64,000 nt of DNA from Candidatus Nanosynbacter sp. HMT-352 (GCF_022819345.1 NZ_CP089288.1:310001-374000); one strand, 5' to 3'. Shown: positions 25,423 through 33,585, counted from the first letter of the stretch. The notes: generated by a model not told the origin, from the letters alone. Translations and numbers: made by a program.

Positions 25423-26325
25423 TTGAATAGGTTTATAAAATTAGATAACGGCGTTGATGAAGGTCGCCTACCACTAATTGTAATTGTTGGTCCTACCGCT
25501 AGCGGCAAAACGTCATTAGCTATACAATTGGCAAAGAAGTATAGAGGAGAGATAATTTGTGCTGACAGTAGAACTGTTTATCGTGGTATGAACATTGGGA
25601 CAGCTAAGCCTTCTTTGGGTGAACAGCAAGGAGTGCCTCATTGGGGTCTTGACTTAGTAGATCCGGGAGATTCTTTCAGTGTGTCACAATTTAAGGACTA
25701 TGCCTGTCAAAAGATTAAAGAAGTCCGAAGTCGAGGAAATATTCCATTTCTTGTCGGTGGAACAGGGTTGTATATTGATTCTGTTATATTTGATTTTCAA
25801 TTTGGAGGTAAATCCAGCAAAGAAAAGAGAGCTAACCTACAAGAAATGACGATATCTGAACTTCAACAATACTGTGTCAATCACGATGTAGCCTTGCCGG
25901 AGAATAGTAAAAATAAAAGATATCTAATTAGGGCTATTGAGCGAGCCGGTAAAAAGTCATCTGGATTGGAGGTGCCGTTGAGTAATACCATCGTTGTCGG
26001 AATTACTACAGGTAAACAGCTATTAAGGCAGAGAATTACAGATAGAGCAAAAAAAATGTTCAAGGATGGTGTTGTAGAAGAAACAATAGGATTAGCCAAT
26101 AATGCCGGGTGGTGTAATGAGGCTATGACAGGCAATGTTTATCCTATTATTAAGAAATTAATCGAGAAAGAAATAGATGAAGACCAGACTATTCGGGAGT
26201 TTATCGTTAGTGATGTAAACTTAGTGAAACGTCAGTTGACGTGGTTTAGGCGAAACCCATTTATTGAATGGGGAGATGTTCATTCATGTGAACAATATTT
26301 ATCTCGAGTATTAGATAGTAAGTAA
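25423..26325 (+). CDS. miaA: tRNA dimethylallyltransferase
   Basis: Protein of 300 aa. P-loop GPTASGKTS (about 23-31), DSRTVYRGMNIGTAKPS (substrate and tRNA binding) and GGTGLYIDSVI are MiaA hallmarks. It transfers dimethylallyl to A37 of tRNAs that read UNN codons. The start is TTG 25423: no ATG or GTG lies between the thrS stop and the P-loop, and GGGTTGAG gives only a weak RBS. Probably cotranscribed with thrS (11 nt gap). Confidence 0.93.
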   Translation: MNRFIKLDNGVDEGRLPLIVIVGPTASGKTSLAIQLAKKYRGEIICADSRTVYRGMNIGTAKPSLGEQQGVPHWGLDLVDPGDSFSVSQFKDYACQKIKEVRSRGNIPFLVGGTGLYIDSVIFDFQFGGKSSKEKRANLQEMTISELQQYCVNHDVALPENSKNKRYLIRAIERAGKKSSGLEVPLSNTIVVGITTGKQLLRQRITDRAKKMFKDGVVEETIGLANNAGWCNEAMTGNVYPIIKKLIEKEIDEDQTIREFIVSDVNLVKRQLTWFRRNPFIEWGDVHSCEQYLSRVLDSK

Positions 26326-26349
26326 AAAATATGTTACAATTATAGTACA

Positions 26350-26943
26350 ATGATTGATTCATTATTTGGTTCAAAAACTAGGGTAAAATTATTACATCTT
26401 TTTCTGAATAATCCAGAAAAGTCATTTTATGTGAGGGAAATTACTAGGATGATCGATGAGCAAATAAATTCTGTTCGTCGAGAGCTAGCTAATATGGTGT
26501 CTGTAGGTATAGTACAGCAGGATGCTATTGATAATAAACTGTACTATAGCGTAAATGAAGACTATCCTTACATTAAGCCGCTCGCAGCTATATTCTCAGA
26601 TAAAAATACAGAAGGCGGTATGGGTGCTGCGAGTAGCGTTTCCTGGAAAGACTCTTTAGGGAGAATGAGAGGTTTAAGATTGGCTATTATTTCGGGGAAA
26701 TTAGTAGTCGGATCAAGTTCTGCTGTTGATTTGCTATTGGTTGGCGATGATATGTCTGCCGTAACTATAAAAAATCTTGTTAAAAAAATCGAAAAAGATA
26801 GAAAAATAGAGATAAATTATGCCGTAATATCTTATGATGATTTCTATTATAGGATGAGTGTCAAAGATAGGTTTATAATGGATATTGTAAGAAACAAGCA
26901 CTCTGTATTAGTAGATACGGAAAATATAATGAGAAAGGAGTAG
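26350..26943 (+). CDS. Winged-helix regulator with degenerate nucleotidyltransferase-like domain
   Basis: Protein of 197 aa. N-terminal wHTH (about 1-80: SKTRVKLLHLFLNNPEKSFYVREITR, typical of CPR ArsR-like regulators). The C-terminal half reads VVGSSSAVDLLLVGDD, resembling the GSxxxxxD core of MNT nucleotidyltransferases with one of the metal Asp missing. Target genes unknown; the following MBL-fold gene is 2 nt downstream and likely coregulated. Start ATG 26350 is 9 nt after TACAAT, no RBS. Confidence 0.7.
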   Translation: MIDSLFGSKTRVKLLHLFLNNPEKSFYVREITRMIDEQINSVRRELANMVSVGIVQQDAIDNKLYYSVNEDYPYIKPLAAIFSDKNTEGGMGAASSVSWKDSLGRMRGLRLAIISGKLVVGSSSAVDLLLVGDDMSAVTIKNLVKKIEKDRKIEINYAVISYDDFYYRMSVKDRFIMDIVRNKHSVLVDTENIMRKE

Positions 26944-26945
26944 AC

Positions 26946-27584
26946 ATGTTTGAAATAGAGTATAAAGGAGCAAATGCTGTTATTATTACCACAAAGAAAC
27001 TTCGTGTGGTATTTGATCCGAATTTAGAGATTGTCGGAGGAAAAAATGTTTCTGTGAATAATGATGTAGAAGTGGTTACAGAGGATCGGTTTACTGTTGT
27101 GGATTCTACACCAAGATTGCTATTTTCGGGTCCAGGTGAATATGAGGTCGGAGACATCTCATTGCTAGGAATTCCAGCGCGACGACATATTGATGCTGCA
27201 GATGATGTTAAAAAATCTACAATATATAAAATTACGATTGGTGAAGCTAAGGGAGTGGTTGTTGGTAACATTGAGAGTAAACTAACTGATGATCAGCTCG
27301 AAAATATAGGTGTTGTTGATTTTGCAATATTACCTGTCGGCGGAAATGGATATACATTAGACGCAATGGGATCAACTTCAATAATTCGTCAATTGGATCC
27401 TAAGGTGGTGATTCCGGTGCATTACAATGACGCTACTTTGCATTATGAAGTCCCACAGGACGGTGTGGATGAGTTTGTAAAAAATCTAGGAGCTCCAGTT
27501 GTTGAGGCTGGTCCAAAATGGAAGCTAAAGAAAATAACGGATCTGCCAGATAATTTAACAGTTGTTCAGATATCGAAAAGCTAG
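26946..27584 (+). CDS. MBL-fold protein without the HxHxDH metal site
   Basis: Protein of 212 aa related to UlaG-like metallo-beta-lactamase-fold proteins: ANAVIITTKKLRVVFDPN, GPGEYEVGDISLLGIPA and LDPKVVIPVHYND. The catalytic HxHxDH motif is absent; the equivalent strand reads LLFSGPGEYEV. Loss of metal ligands argues for a binding rather than hydrolase role. RBS AAAGGAG (26935-26941) overlaps the previous stop. Confidence 0.78.
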   Translation: MFEIEYKGANAVIITTKKLRVVFDPNLEIVGGKNVSVNNDVEVVTEDRFTVVDSTPRLLFSGPGEYEVGDISLLGIPARRHIDAADDVKKSTIYKITIGEAKGVVVGNIESKLTDDQLENIGVVDFAILPVGGNGYTLDAMGSTSIIRQLDPKVVIPVHYNDATLHYEVPQDGVDEFVKNLGAPVVEAGPKWKLKKITDLPDNLTVVQISKS

Positions 27585-27602
27585 GGTCTTCTCGTTGAAT
27601 TA

Positions 27603-27640
27603 AAAATAACTCCGATAATGCAATCGGGGTTATTTTATTA
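27603..27640. terminator. Bidirectional terminator between the MBL gene and rpmB
   Basis: AATAACTCCGAT / ATCGGGGTTATT stem with A-rich and T-rich flanks on both sides (TTTTATT on plus, TTTTTAATTC on minus). It serves both convergent genes. Confidence 0.85.
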
Positions 27641-27656
27641 AAATTTGATTTAGCGA

Positions 27657-27866
27657 TTACTTATTAGTAGTTGCGCTCAAAATACCTTTTTTCTTCAGGG
27701 TGCGAATAGCTTTTGTGCTTAAAGTCATGGTAATTTTTTGACCGTCAACAACAAAAGTCTTCTTCTGAAGGTTTGGTTTGAAAACACGCTTAGTGCGGCG
27801 CAGGGAGAAGCTGACGTTGTTGCCATACTGCTTGCCTTTGCCTGTTAAATCACATCGTGATGCCAT
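27657..27866 (-). CDS. rpmB: 50S ribosomal protein L28
   Basis: Protein of 69 aa: MASRCDLTGKGKQYGNNVSFS, then SLRRTKRVFKPNLQKKTF, the L28 signature. The open frame extends 23 codons upstream, but ATG 27866 has an RBS (AGAGCGG) and the family N-terminus, so the short form is used. The zinc-ribbon cysteines of longer L28 proteins are reduced to one. Confidence 0.95.
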   Translation of the reverse strand: MASRCDLTGKGKQYGNNVSFSLRRTKRVFKPNLQKKTFVVDGQKITMTLSTKAIRTLKKKGILSATTNK

Positions 27867-27948
27867 TTCCGCTCTCTTTACTTTATTATTAATAACAATC
27901 CTTATTATTGTAGCGACATTTGTGCAATTAGTCAAGATTACGTATTGA

Positions 27949-27957
27949 TGCTATAAT
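27949..27957 (+). promoter_or_regulatory. Extended -10 of the site-2 protease gene
   Basis: TGCTATAAT (27949-27957). An ATG at 27956 overlaps this box and cannot be in the mRNA; the ATG at 27965 is 7 nt downstream. Confidence 0.7.
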
Positions 27958-27964
27958 GACACTT

Positions 27965-28609
27965 ATGATTTTAGAAATAATAATAGTTTTGATTGTTATA
28001 TTATTGTCTATGACTATTCACGAGGCTATGCACGCTTTTATGGGGTATGCATTGGGCGATAATACTGCAAAAGAAGAGGGGAGGCTGACACTTAATCCCA
28101 TAAGACATATCGATCCGGTGATGACTATTTTGCTTCCTTTGATTATGGTAGTGTTACATGCTCCGGTTTTCGGAGGAGCTAAACCTGTTCCGTTTAATCC
28201 AAATAGAGTCCGTTTTGGCGATTGGGGGGCGGCTCTTGTTGCTCTTTCTGGCCCGATTACTAATTTAGTAATCGCCTTTATTGCGTTTGGCTTCGGAGTG
28301 TTTAGTGGCGTTATTAATAATGCTGGGGCAGTACGACCTACGATATTTGGACTGATTATTTCTACCGCCGTATCGGTAAATCTGGGTTTTTTTGTTTTTA
28401 ATATGCTACCAATTCCACCTCTGGACGGATCTAGAATATTATATGCCGTAGCGCCGGATGGTATCAGGGGTGTTATGCAAAAAATTGAGCAAAACGGCGT
28501 TCTTTTGGTAATGATTATAGTTGTGCTGTTTTCTGATGTAATTGGGCAGGTTATGTCGGGTTGTATTCGGGCGATTTTGCGTGTATTTATGAACATATTT
28601 GGTGTATAA
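27965..28609 (+). CDS. Site-2 protease family membrane metallopeptidase (M50)
   Basis: Protein of 214 aa, all membrane: first helix carries MTIHEAMHAFMGYALGD (HExxH zinc motif), and a later helix has NMLPIPPLDGSRIL (NPDG-type motif with the third zinc ligand Asp). M50 proteases cleave membrane-bound regulators or signal-peptide remnants. Start chosen at ATG 27965 because the upstream in-frame ATG lies within the -10 box. Confidence 0.88.
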   Translation: MILEIIIVLIVILLSMTIHEAMHAFMGYALGDNTAKEEGRLTLNPIRHIDPVMTILLPLIMVVLHAPVFGGAKPVPFNPNRVRFGDWGAALVALSGPITNLVIAFIAFGFGVFSGVINNAGAVRPTIFGLIISTAVSVNLGFFVFNMLPIPPLDGSRILYAVAPDGIRGVMQKIEQNGVLLVMIIVVLFSDVIGQVMSGCIRAILRVFMNIFGV

Positions 28610-28610
28610 T
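28605..28610 (+). promoter_or_regulatory. -10 box of the 6S-like RNA
   Basis: TATAAT (28605-28610) across the protease stop codon, 7 nt upstream of the presumed RNA 5' end. Confidence 0.5.
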
Positions 28611-28616
28611 AGGAGC

Positions 28617-28766
28617 ATACCCTGGATTTATCCGTGGGCGCGTATGATTTTCCTAACATCATACGATAGGGAGCTTTAATGATTTATTGTCGTGGCAATA
28701 AGTTGCGAGCACCCACCTTGCATTTATGCGGGGAATATCTAGCGCCCACAGACAAGTCTAGGGTTT
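28617..28766 (+). ncRNA. Structured RNA, possibly 6S-like
   Basis: About 150 nt between two promoters. The ends pair over some 23 positions (ACCCTGGATTTATCCGTGGG... with the stretch before CTAGGGT at 28742-28763), ending in a GGGCGC/GCGCCC clamp. Inside are hairpins GTATGAT/ATCATAC and TTATTG/CAATAA and the segment CACCCACCTTG-GCGGGG, which resembles the 3' part of many 6S RNAs. Long closing stem, size and isolated transcription fit 6S RNA, which sequesters RNA polymerase; a multi-branched fold is also possible, so the family call is tentative. Confidence 0.45.
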
Positions 28767-28783
28767 AGTGCTATAATATACTA

Positions 28784-29123
28784 TGTAGTCTGTTAGGCAA
28801 TCGCTTAAGTTATACTTAAGAGGAAAGTCCGGGCAGCGAAGGATACGACAGTCGTTAACGGCGACCGGAGGCAACTCTAGGGAAAGTGCCACAGAAACGA
28901 AACTACCCTCGTATTTTATATACGGGGGAAAAGGTGAAACGAGTGGGGTAAGAGCCCACAGTCGTCTATGGCGACATAGACGAGAGGTAAACCCTGTCGG
29001 CTGCAAGGAGATTTGCAAATAGGATTATCCGTCCGCAGATCGATAACCGCTTGATTTGTTTGGCAACAAGCAAACTAGATAGATGATTGCCCTAGACAGA
29101 ACCCGGCTTATAGGCAGACTATG
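28784..29123 (+). ncRNA. rnpB: RNase P RNA
   Basis: Bacterial type A-like RNase P RNA of about 340 nt. P1 GTAGTCTG pairs with CAGACTA. Conserved blocks seen in order: GAGGAAAGTCCGGGC, CACAGAAACG, GGTGAAACGAG, GAGAGGTAAACCC, and ACAGAACCCGGCTTATAGGC. It removes 5' leaders from tRNA precursors. Promoter TGC-TATAAT at 28772-28777. Confidence 0.96.
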
Positions 29124-29127
29124 AACA

Positions 29128-29158
29128 AAACACCCTGCATAATGTCAGGGTGTTTTAT
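29128..29158. terminator. Bidirectional terminator between rnpB and rplT
   Basis: ACACCCTG / CAGGGTGT stem with T-rich tail on the plus strand (TTTTATATT) and TTTTGTTC on the minus. It ends rnpB and the convergent infC-rpmI-rplT operon. Confidence 0.88.
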
Positions 29159-29176
29159 ATTGGTAGATTTGTCCTA

Positions 29177-29518
29177 CTATAGACTTGCTTTTACTATTTC
29201 AGCGAAAGCTTTTGGCTCGTTAACTGCCAATTCTGCTAATATTTTTCTATCAATCTCAATGTTTTTAGATTTCATAGAAGCTATAAGCTTGCCGTAAGTT
29301 GTACCTTCTTGTCGAGCGGCTGCATTGATTCGAGTAATCCATAGACCGCGTAGATCGCGCTTCTTGTTTCGACGATCGCGGTAGGCGTACTGCAGAGCTC
29401 TAATAACACCTTGTTTTGCAAGACGAAAACTTCTGGTGCGATTATGCTGCATTCCCTCAGCTGCTTTTAAGATTTTTTTATGCTTAGCGCGTGCGACAAC
29501 TCCTCGTTTTACTCGCAT
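29177..29518 (-). CDS. rplT: 50S ribosomal protein L20
   Basis: Protein of 113 aa: [20 protein letters not shown], then [22 protein letters not shown], the long RNA-binding helix of L20, and a globular C-terminal domain. L20 is an early 50S assembly protein and in other bacteria represses its own operon. Two nt downstream of rpmI. Confidence 0.97.
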   Translation of the reverse strand: MRVKRGVVARAKHKKILKAAEGMQHNRTRSFRLAKQGVIRALQYAYRDRRNKKRDLRGLWITRINAAARQEGTTYGKLIASMKSKNIEIDRKILAELAVNEPKAFAEIVKASL

Positions 29519-29520
29519 AA

Positions 29521-29715
29521 CTATACTCCCATTGCTCGACGGGCGTTCTTAGCCATCGAACCAGTTACTGTTGCTGTTGTGTTGATTGCGCGCTTACGAC
29601 TTTTTGACTTTTTAGCCAACAAGTGGCCGCCAAATGCGCGCTGGCGGGTCAATTTTCCGGTGCTGGTCAGCTTGATACGCTTCGCAGTGCCTTTGTGGGT
29701 CTTTAGCTTTGGCAT
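29521..29715 (-). CDS. rpmI: 50S ribosomal protein L35
   Basis: Protein of 64 aa: [21 protein letters not shown] with [17 protein letters not shown], unmistakable L35. The ATG overlaps the infC stop by one base. Confidence 0.97.
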   Translation of the reverse strand: MPKLKTHKGTAKRIKLTSTGKLTRQRAFGGHLLAKKSKSRKRAINTTATVTGSMAKNARRAMGV

Positions 29716-30221
29716 TATTTACTCCTTATTACTACGCTCAGATTGCGACCAGCCATCTGAGGTTTTTGCTCTAATATTGCGTCCTCACTAAGGTGCTCCA
29801 TGATTTTGTCAATCAATTCGTAGCCGATCTCTTTATGGGCCATTTCACGACCCTTATAGACCACTTGTATGCGGACTTTATGTCCGCCCTCCAAAAACTT
29901 ACGGATCTTCTTCAGCTTGATCTCTAGGTCTCCAGCCCCTATCTTTAGACCGAAGCGCATTTGCTTTAGGTCTCCAGATTTGGCTTGACGCCGATTCTTC
30001 TGTTGATCCTTCATCTTTTGATACTGGTACTTACCCCAGTCAATGATTTTAGCAACTGGCGGATTGGCTCCTGGCGATATTTCAACTAAGTCAAGATTCA
30101 TGTCGTTGGCTTTACTTAAAGCCTCCTTAAGAGACATGATTCCGAGCTGCTCGCCATCAGGACCAATTATCCGCAGTTCTCTTGCACGGATTGCTCCGTT
30201 GATACGGATTGATTTATTAAT
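29715..30221 (-). CDS. infC: Translation initiation factor IF-3, ATT start
   Basis: The first ATG (30137) would remove most of the N-domain. The frame stays open upstream and reads INKSIRINGAIRARELR, then IIGPDGEQLGIMSLKEAL, the conserved IF-3 N-terminus, beginning at ATT 30221. An RBS (AAAGGAG) lies 8 nt before it. Length becomes 168 aa, normal for IF-3. An AUU start is the hallmark of infC and lets IF-3 repress its own translation by rejecting non-canonical starts. C-domain: GLKIGAGDLEIKLKKIRKFL and KPQMAGRNLSVVI. Confidence 0.93.
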   Translation of the reverse strand: MNKSIRINGAIRARELRIIGPDGEQLGIMSLKEALSKANDMNLDLVEISPGANPPVAKIIDWGKYQYQKMKDQQKNRRQAKSGDLKQMRFGLKIGAGDLEIKLKKIRKFLEGGHKVRIQVVYKGREMAHKEIGYELIDKIMEHLSEDAILEQKPQMAGRNLSVVIRSK

Positions 30222-30267
30222 CTCTGGCTCTCCTTTTTTGAAGCAATTTTAGATTAACTCAGTTGCT

Positions 30268-30296
30268 ATTGTAACAGAGATGTTTGTTATTTTCAA
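30268..30296 (-). promoter_or_regulatory. Promoter of infC-rpmI-rplT
   Basis: Minus strand TTGAAA (30291-30296), 17-nt spacer, TACAAT (30268-30273). The leader to the ATT start is about 40 nt, one of the few real 5' leaders in this window. Confidence 0.75.
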
Positions 30297-30305
30297 GGAT
30301 AATAA

Positions 30306-31829
30306 TTAACCTATGTTAATCTGTCTGTACTGTAAACTTTCTGCTATATGTGGAATTTCTATGGATGCGGATCCTTCTAAATCTGCGATAGTGCGAGAAA
30401 CTTTTATAACTTTAAAATAGCTGCGAGTGCTTAAGTCTAGCTTTCTGGCTGCGTTCGTCAAGAAGGTTTTTGCAGATTCTGATATTGATGTAATTTTATC
30501 AACACCATTACTTGGAATGTCATTGTTGTATTTGTAACTACACTTATATCTGTCTCTCTGAATAGAGTAGGCTTTGTGTATCTCAGATAAAAATGTCTCT
30601 TGTTGTGATTTTGTCGACATGTTATTGTTTAATAATTTTTCATGGGGAACTCGTGAAACCGACACAGTTAGATCTATTCGATCAAGTAATGGCCCTGATA
30701 ATCTTTTTTGATAATTGAGAATTTGATTTTGTGAGCATATGCAAGTTTTTTTTGGGTCTCCAAGAAATCCACAAGGACAAGGATTCATTGTGGCTACTAA
30801 TAAGAAATTGGCAGGGAAGTTGAACTTACTATTTGCACGACTGACAGTAATTTCATGATCCTCTAGAGGCTGACGAAGCGATTCAAGTACAGTGCGCGGA
30901 TATTCGAGTAGCTCATCGAGAAATAGGACACCTCTATGAGCTAAACTGATTTCTCCTGGCTGCACTTTCGATCCTCCGCCAATAATAGACGCTCTACTTG
31001 CGGTGTGGTGTGGTGATCTGAACGGTCTATCTACTACGGGATTGTTTATTATAGTGTGTTCTCCAAGACTGTGAAGTTTTGTCACTTCTACTATCTCATC
31101 CTCTGATAGGGCTGGTAATAGATTCTTCAAAGATTTTGCCAACATAGTTTTTCCTGATCCCGGAGGGCCGGACAATAAAATATTATGTCTTCCGGCAACG
31201 GCTATCTGGATAGCCCTCTTTGCTTGCTCTTGTCCGTAGATGTCGTCGATGGTTGGAGTGTTTTTATGATTGCGAGATATATTTTTTATTGACGATCTGT
31301 CTATTGGCTTAATAATCTTTTCTTTTTTGAGGTGTAAGAAGAGTGCCTTTAGGTTTTCTACTGGAAATACGTCAACTCCAGTCACTAGCGCCGCCTGTTT
31401 GGCATTTTGGGCTGGCACGTATACTGATTTAATTTTCTGGTTTTTGGCCACTTCGGCTGTAATAATTGCTGATCGTATTGGACGTAGGCTGCCGTCTAGT
31501 GCTAGTTCTCCCGCAAAAACCGCATTACTTACGTCGCTTTGATTAAGTGCGCCGCTGATACATAAAATAGATAAGGCGATTGGGAGATCGAAGTGAGATC
31601 CGTCTTTTGGTAACTCTGCCGGTGCTAAGTTGATGATTATTTTTCCTTTTGGAAAATCTAGGGAAGAGTTTTTTATTGCACTACGTACTCGATCTCTGGA
31701 CTCGTCGATGGCCTTATTACCCATTCCGACAATTTGCAGACTAGGAAGTCCTTTTGACATATCTCCCTCAACTTCGATAATTTGCCCGCTAAATCCATAA
31801 GGTGTAGCTGAAATAACTCTACTAATCAT
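30306..31829 (-). CDS. comM: ComM/YifB-family AAA+ ATPase
   Basis: Protein of 507 aa, typical length: N-terminal Lon-like/ChlI domain (GMGNKAIDESRDRVRSAI), AAA+ core with Walker A GPPGSGKTM and Walker B GVLFLDELLEYP, the Cys cluster CPCGFLGDPKKTCIC, and a Mg-chelatase C-terminal domain. ComM is a branch-migration helicase that helps integrate taken-up DNA during natural transformation. Together with the pilT-containing pilus cluster it suggests competence. The start ATG is at 31829. Confidence 0.94.
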   Translation of the reverse strand: MISRVISATPYGFSGQIIEVEGDMSKGLPSLQIVGMGNKAIDESRDRVRSAIKNSSLDFPKGKIIINLAPAELPKDGSHFDLPIALSILCISGALNQSDVSNAVFAGELALDGSLRPIRSAIITAEVAKNQKIKSVYVPAQNAKQAALVTGVDVFPVENLKALFLHLKKEKIIKPIDRSSIKNISRNHKNTPTIDDIYGQEQAKRAIQIAVAGRHNILLSGPPGSGKTMLAKSLKNLLPALSEDEIVEVTKLHSLGEHTIINNPVVDRPFRSPHHTASRASIIGGGSKVQPGEISLAHRGVLFLDELLEYPRTVLESLRQPLEDHEITVSRANSKFNFPANFLLVATMNPCPCGFLGDPKKTCICSQNQILNYQKRLSGPLLDRIDLTVSVSRVPHEKLLNNNMSTKSQQETFLSEIHKAYSIQRDRYKCSYKYNNDIPSNGVDKITSISESAKTFLTNAARKLDLSTRSYFKVIKVSRTIADLEGSASIEIPHIAESLQYRQINIG

Positions 31830-31895
31830 GAATCTATTAAAACATAAGCATGTAGATTTTTGAATGAGATCAGGGTATAATATGAATCGATATGT

Positions 31896-32298
31896 GGGGC
31901 TGATATAGCTTTCGACAATTGGACATTATCAAGACATTCTGCGAGCCGACGATACGCGTAACGTATATTTTTAGATGCAAACTTTGTTGCAAAAGCAAAG
32001 TCATTCGTAGCGAGCGCTTTCGCTCCTAAGATGGCCTTTGCGCCAATCGCTGCCTAATTTTTAGCGATCATCCTTGTATTGTGGCAACAGTCAATATTTA
32101 AGGGTGTTATATCTATGTTGCTTGCTATATATTTGGAAGTAGCGGATATGTAGGACTTTTACTACGTAACGGAACTCGGTTTTCTCGGTTTATTTTAAAT
32201 CCGAGTGGCGTTATTAAATAAATTTAGATAAGCCTATGTTCGTAGACGAATGTTGTGATACCAGTTGGACCCGGGGGCAGTACCCGGCAGCTCCACCA
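31896..32298 (+). ncRNA. ssrA: Transfer-messenger RNA
   Basis: GGGGCTGATA...start pairs with CAGCTCC-ACCA at the end; the T-arm GTTGGACCCGGGGGCAGTACC is near the 3' end. The tag frame resumes at GCA 31977 and stops at TAA 32055, giving an unusually long 26-residue tag that ends APIAA, a hydrophobic degradation signal of the usual type. Promoter TATAAT at 31876-31881. tmRNA rescues stalled ribosomes. Confidence 0.96.
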
Positions 32299-32311
32299 GA
32301 TAGATTAGATT

Positions 32312-32342
32312 AAAAGTCAGCCTTGTCGCTGGCTTTATTTAT
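32312..32342 (+). terminator. Terminator of ssrA
   Basis: AAAGTCAGC / GCTGGCTTT stem (32314-32337) followed by ATTTAT, 14 nt after the tmRNA end. Confidence 0.75.
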
Positions 32343-32366
32343 ATTGAAGAGTAGAATTTATCTTTA

Positions 32367-32406
32367 AGATAGAAAAACAACCACCTGCGAGTAGTGGTTG
32401 TTTTCA
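32367..32406. terminator. Perfect 11-bp hairpin, terminator-like
   Basis: AAAACAACCAC ctgcgagta GTGGTTGTTTT. The minus-strand side continues TTTTTCTATC and is the better terminator, possibly for transcription from the gene-poor region toward ssrA. Confidence 0.6.
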
Positions 32407-32497
32407 AAAAAGTGGAGTTTTACAATTTCTTTTTATTTTTGGCCTCTGTATAACTTTTTTATTCAGAAGCTACCCCTATAATAAGCTATATAAATGC

Positions 32498-32680
32498 TTA
32501 TGTCAACAATATTTTTGTAAAAAGTTTAGTAAAAAATACCACACATTTTATAATCTTCTTTCTAATTTTCGCAACTATTTTTCTAATGGCTTTTACTATG
32601 AAGTTATATGCCAGAGACTGGCGTTTGTTTGATGACTTTCTATGTCTTTTATGTGTGCGATAAATTAAATTGTCGCACAT
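32498..32680 (-). CDS. Doubtful 60-aa cationic ORF
   Basis: Starts MCDNLIYRTHKRHRKSSNKR and ends in a hydrophobic, Lys-rich helix (VVFFTKLFTKILLT). It has no RBS and no -10 at the spacing used by other genes here; a hairpin with T-run lies 92 nt downstream. AT-rich DNA easily gives Lys/Ile/Phe-rich frames, so it may be chance. If real, it would be a small membrane-active peptide. Confidence 0.2.
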   Translation of the reverse strand: MCDNLIYRTHKRHRKSSNKRQSLAYNFIVKAIRKIVAKIRKKIIKCVVFFTKLFTKILLT

Positions 32681-32934
32681 TTTCTAGGACTCTTTTATTG
32701 AAGTGTAAAAGGTGGCTTTGTGTACTATGAATAAACTTTATACTTTCGTTTTGTAATTTTTAATTAAAACTGTTGTGTGACATTTTGATGTATAAGATTT
32801 AATATACATACTGATGCTTGGATGTTCTTGTGATAATATAAAAAATAATTTTGTTAAGTTTGCTGTAGTGTGACAATGAAAGTGAATAGAGTTTTATAAA
32901 GCGGGGAATAGAGACTATTATTTTATCACGGATT

Positions 32935-33085
32935 TAAGTGTTAGACTTCGGTCTGATATTGACCGTACGAACCTATTTTTGTGGCAATGTTTGGACGACG
33001 GGTAATCATAGGTTCGTCATGTAATTTGGCGGTCGTTAAGTCGATGATATCTTCATTGAATGGTGTGCAATCTGTGCTATATAAT
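32935..33085 (+). ncRNA. Candidate structured RNA 1
   Basis: A UUCG-capped hairpin AGAC-TTCG-GTCT (32943-32954) is followed by a 10-bp perfect stem ACGAACCTAT/ATAGGTTCGT (32967-32976 with 33008-33017) extended by GACCG/CGGTC. GC content is above the flanks. Strand and ends are unknown; no clear promoter or terminator. Confidence 0.35.
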
Positions 33086-33334
33086 GCTCAAAAACGACAA
33101 GATTGTTGTAAAATGCACATATGACTACAAAGCGATAGTAGAATAATTAACAGATGATAATTTTAACAACATTAAAAAATAGGTGAAAATTACAATACTT
33201 TTTGACTGAGTAATGGTTGACATCTAAATAGGGCTATGCTAGTATAAGGTTAAGCTTTTAGAAAAACAAAAAAGCAAAAAAATACATTAACAATAAAATT
33301 TATATAAAGCCGCGTTTTTACGTATAAATTGACG

Positions 33335-33374
33335 GACAGTTGGCTGCATGATTTTTATAATGACGCAGCCAATG
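33335..33374 (+). promoter_or_regulatory. -10 box inside an inverted repeat, upstream of structured RNA 2
   Basis: TATAAT (33356-33361) sits in the loop of TTGGCTGC...GCAGCCAA (33340-33347 and 33366-33373), an exact 8-bp inverted repeat that could be an operator. TTGACG at 33329 is 21 nt upstream, too far for a standard spacer. Confidence 0.4.
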
Positions 33375-33585
33375 CTCCGCCTTTACAATATTTCGCAAAT
33401 TGCAAAAGCGTTGAGCGCGCGGTTAGTACCGCATACATCCAGTTAATCCTCGTTAAATAGCTAGCGGTGAGAGTCCTGGATGTATGCAGAGGAACACTGC
33501 AAGGATGCTCCTTAACTAAGGAGCGGTCAAATCGCCTCGAGCGGTAATAGGCAAATGGCACCCGCGCCTAATAGTTATTTTTTAT
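33367..33585 (+). ncRNA. Candidate structured RNA 2, multi-branched
   Basis: Roughly 210 nt, GC-rich in an AT-rich region. Elements: outer helix GCGCGG/CCGCGC enclosing the domain, a 12-bp perfect stem GCATACATCCAG/CTGGATGTATGC (33432-33443 with 33477-33488), hairpin GCTCCTT-aact-AAGGAGC and GCCT/AGGC. It follows a -10 box and ends before TTATTTTTTA. I do not recognise the family. Competing minus-strand ORF of 68 aa is not supported. Confidence 0.5.

Noticed and set aside
32941..33009. 22-aa minus-strand ORF MITRRPNIATKIGSYGQY..., with open frame continuing upstream
   Set aside because: Looks protein-like, but has no usable start with promoter and overlaps a perfect RNA stem; kept only as an alternative to structured RNA 1.
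33355..33561. 68-aa minus-strand ORF
   Set aside because: It lies on the structured RNA 2; composition follows the hairpins, no promoter.
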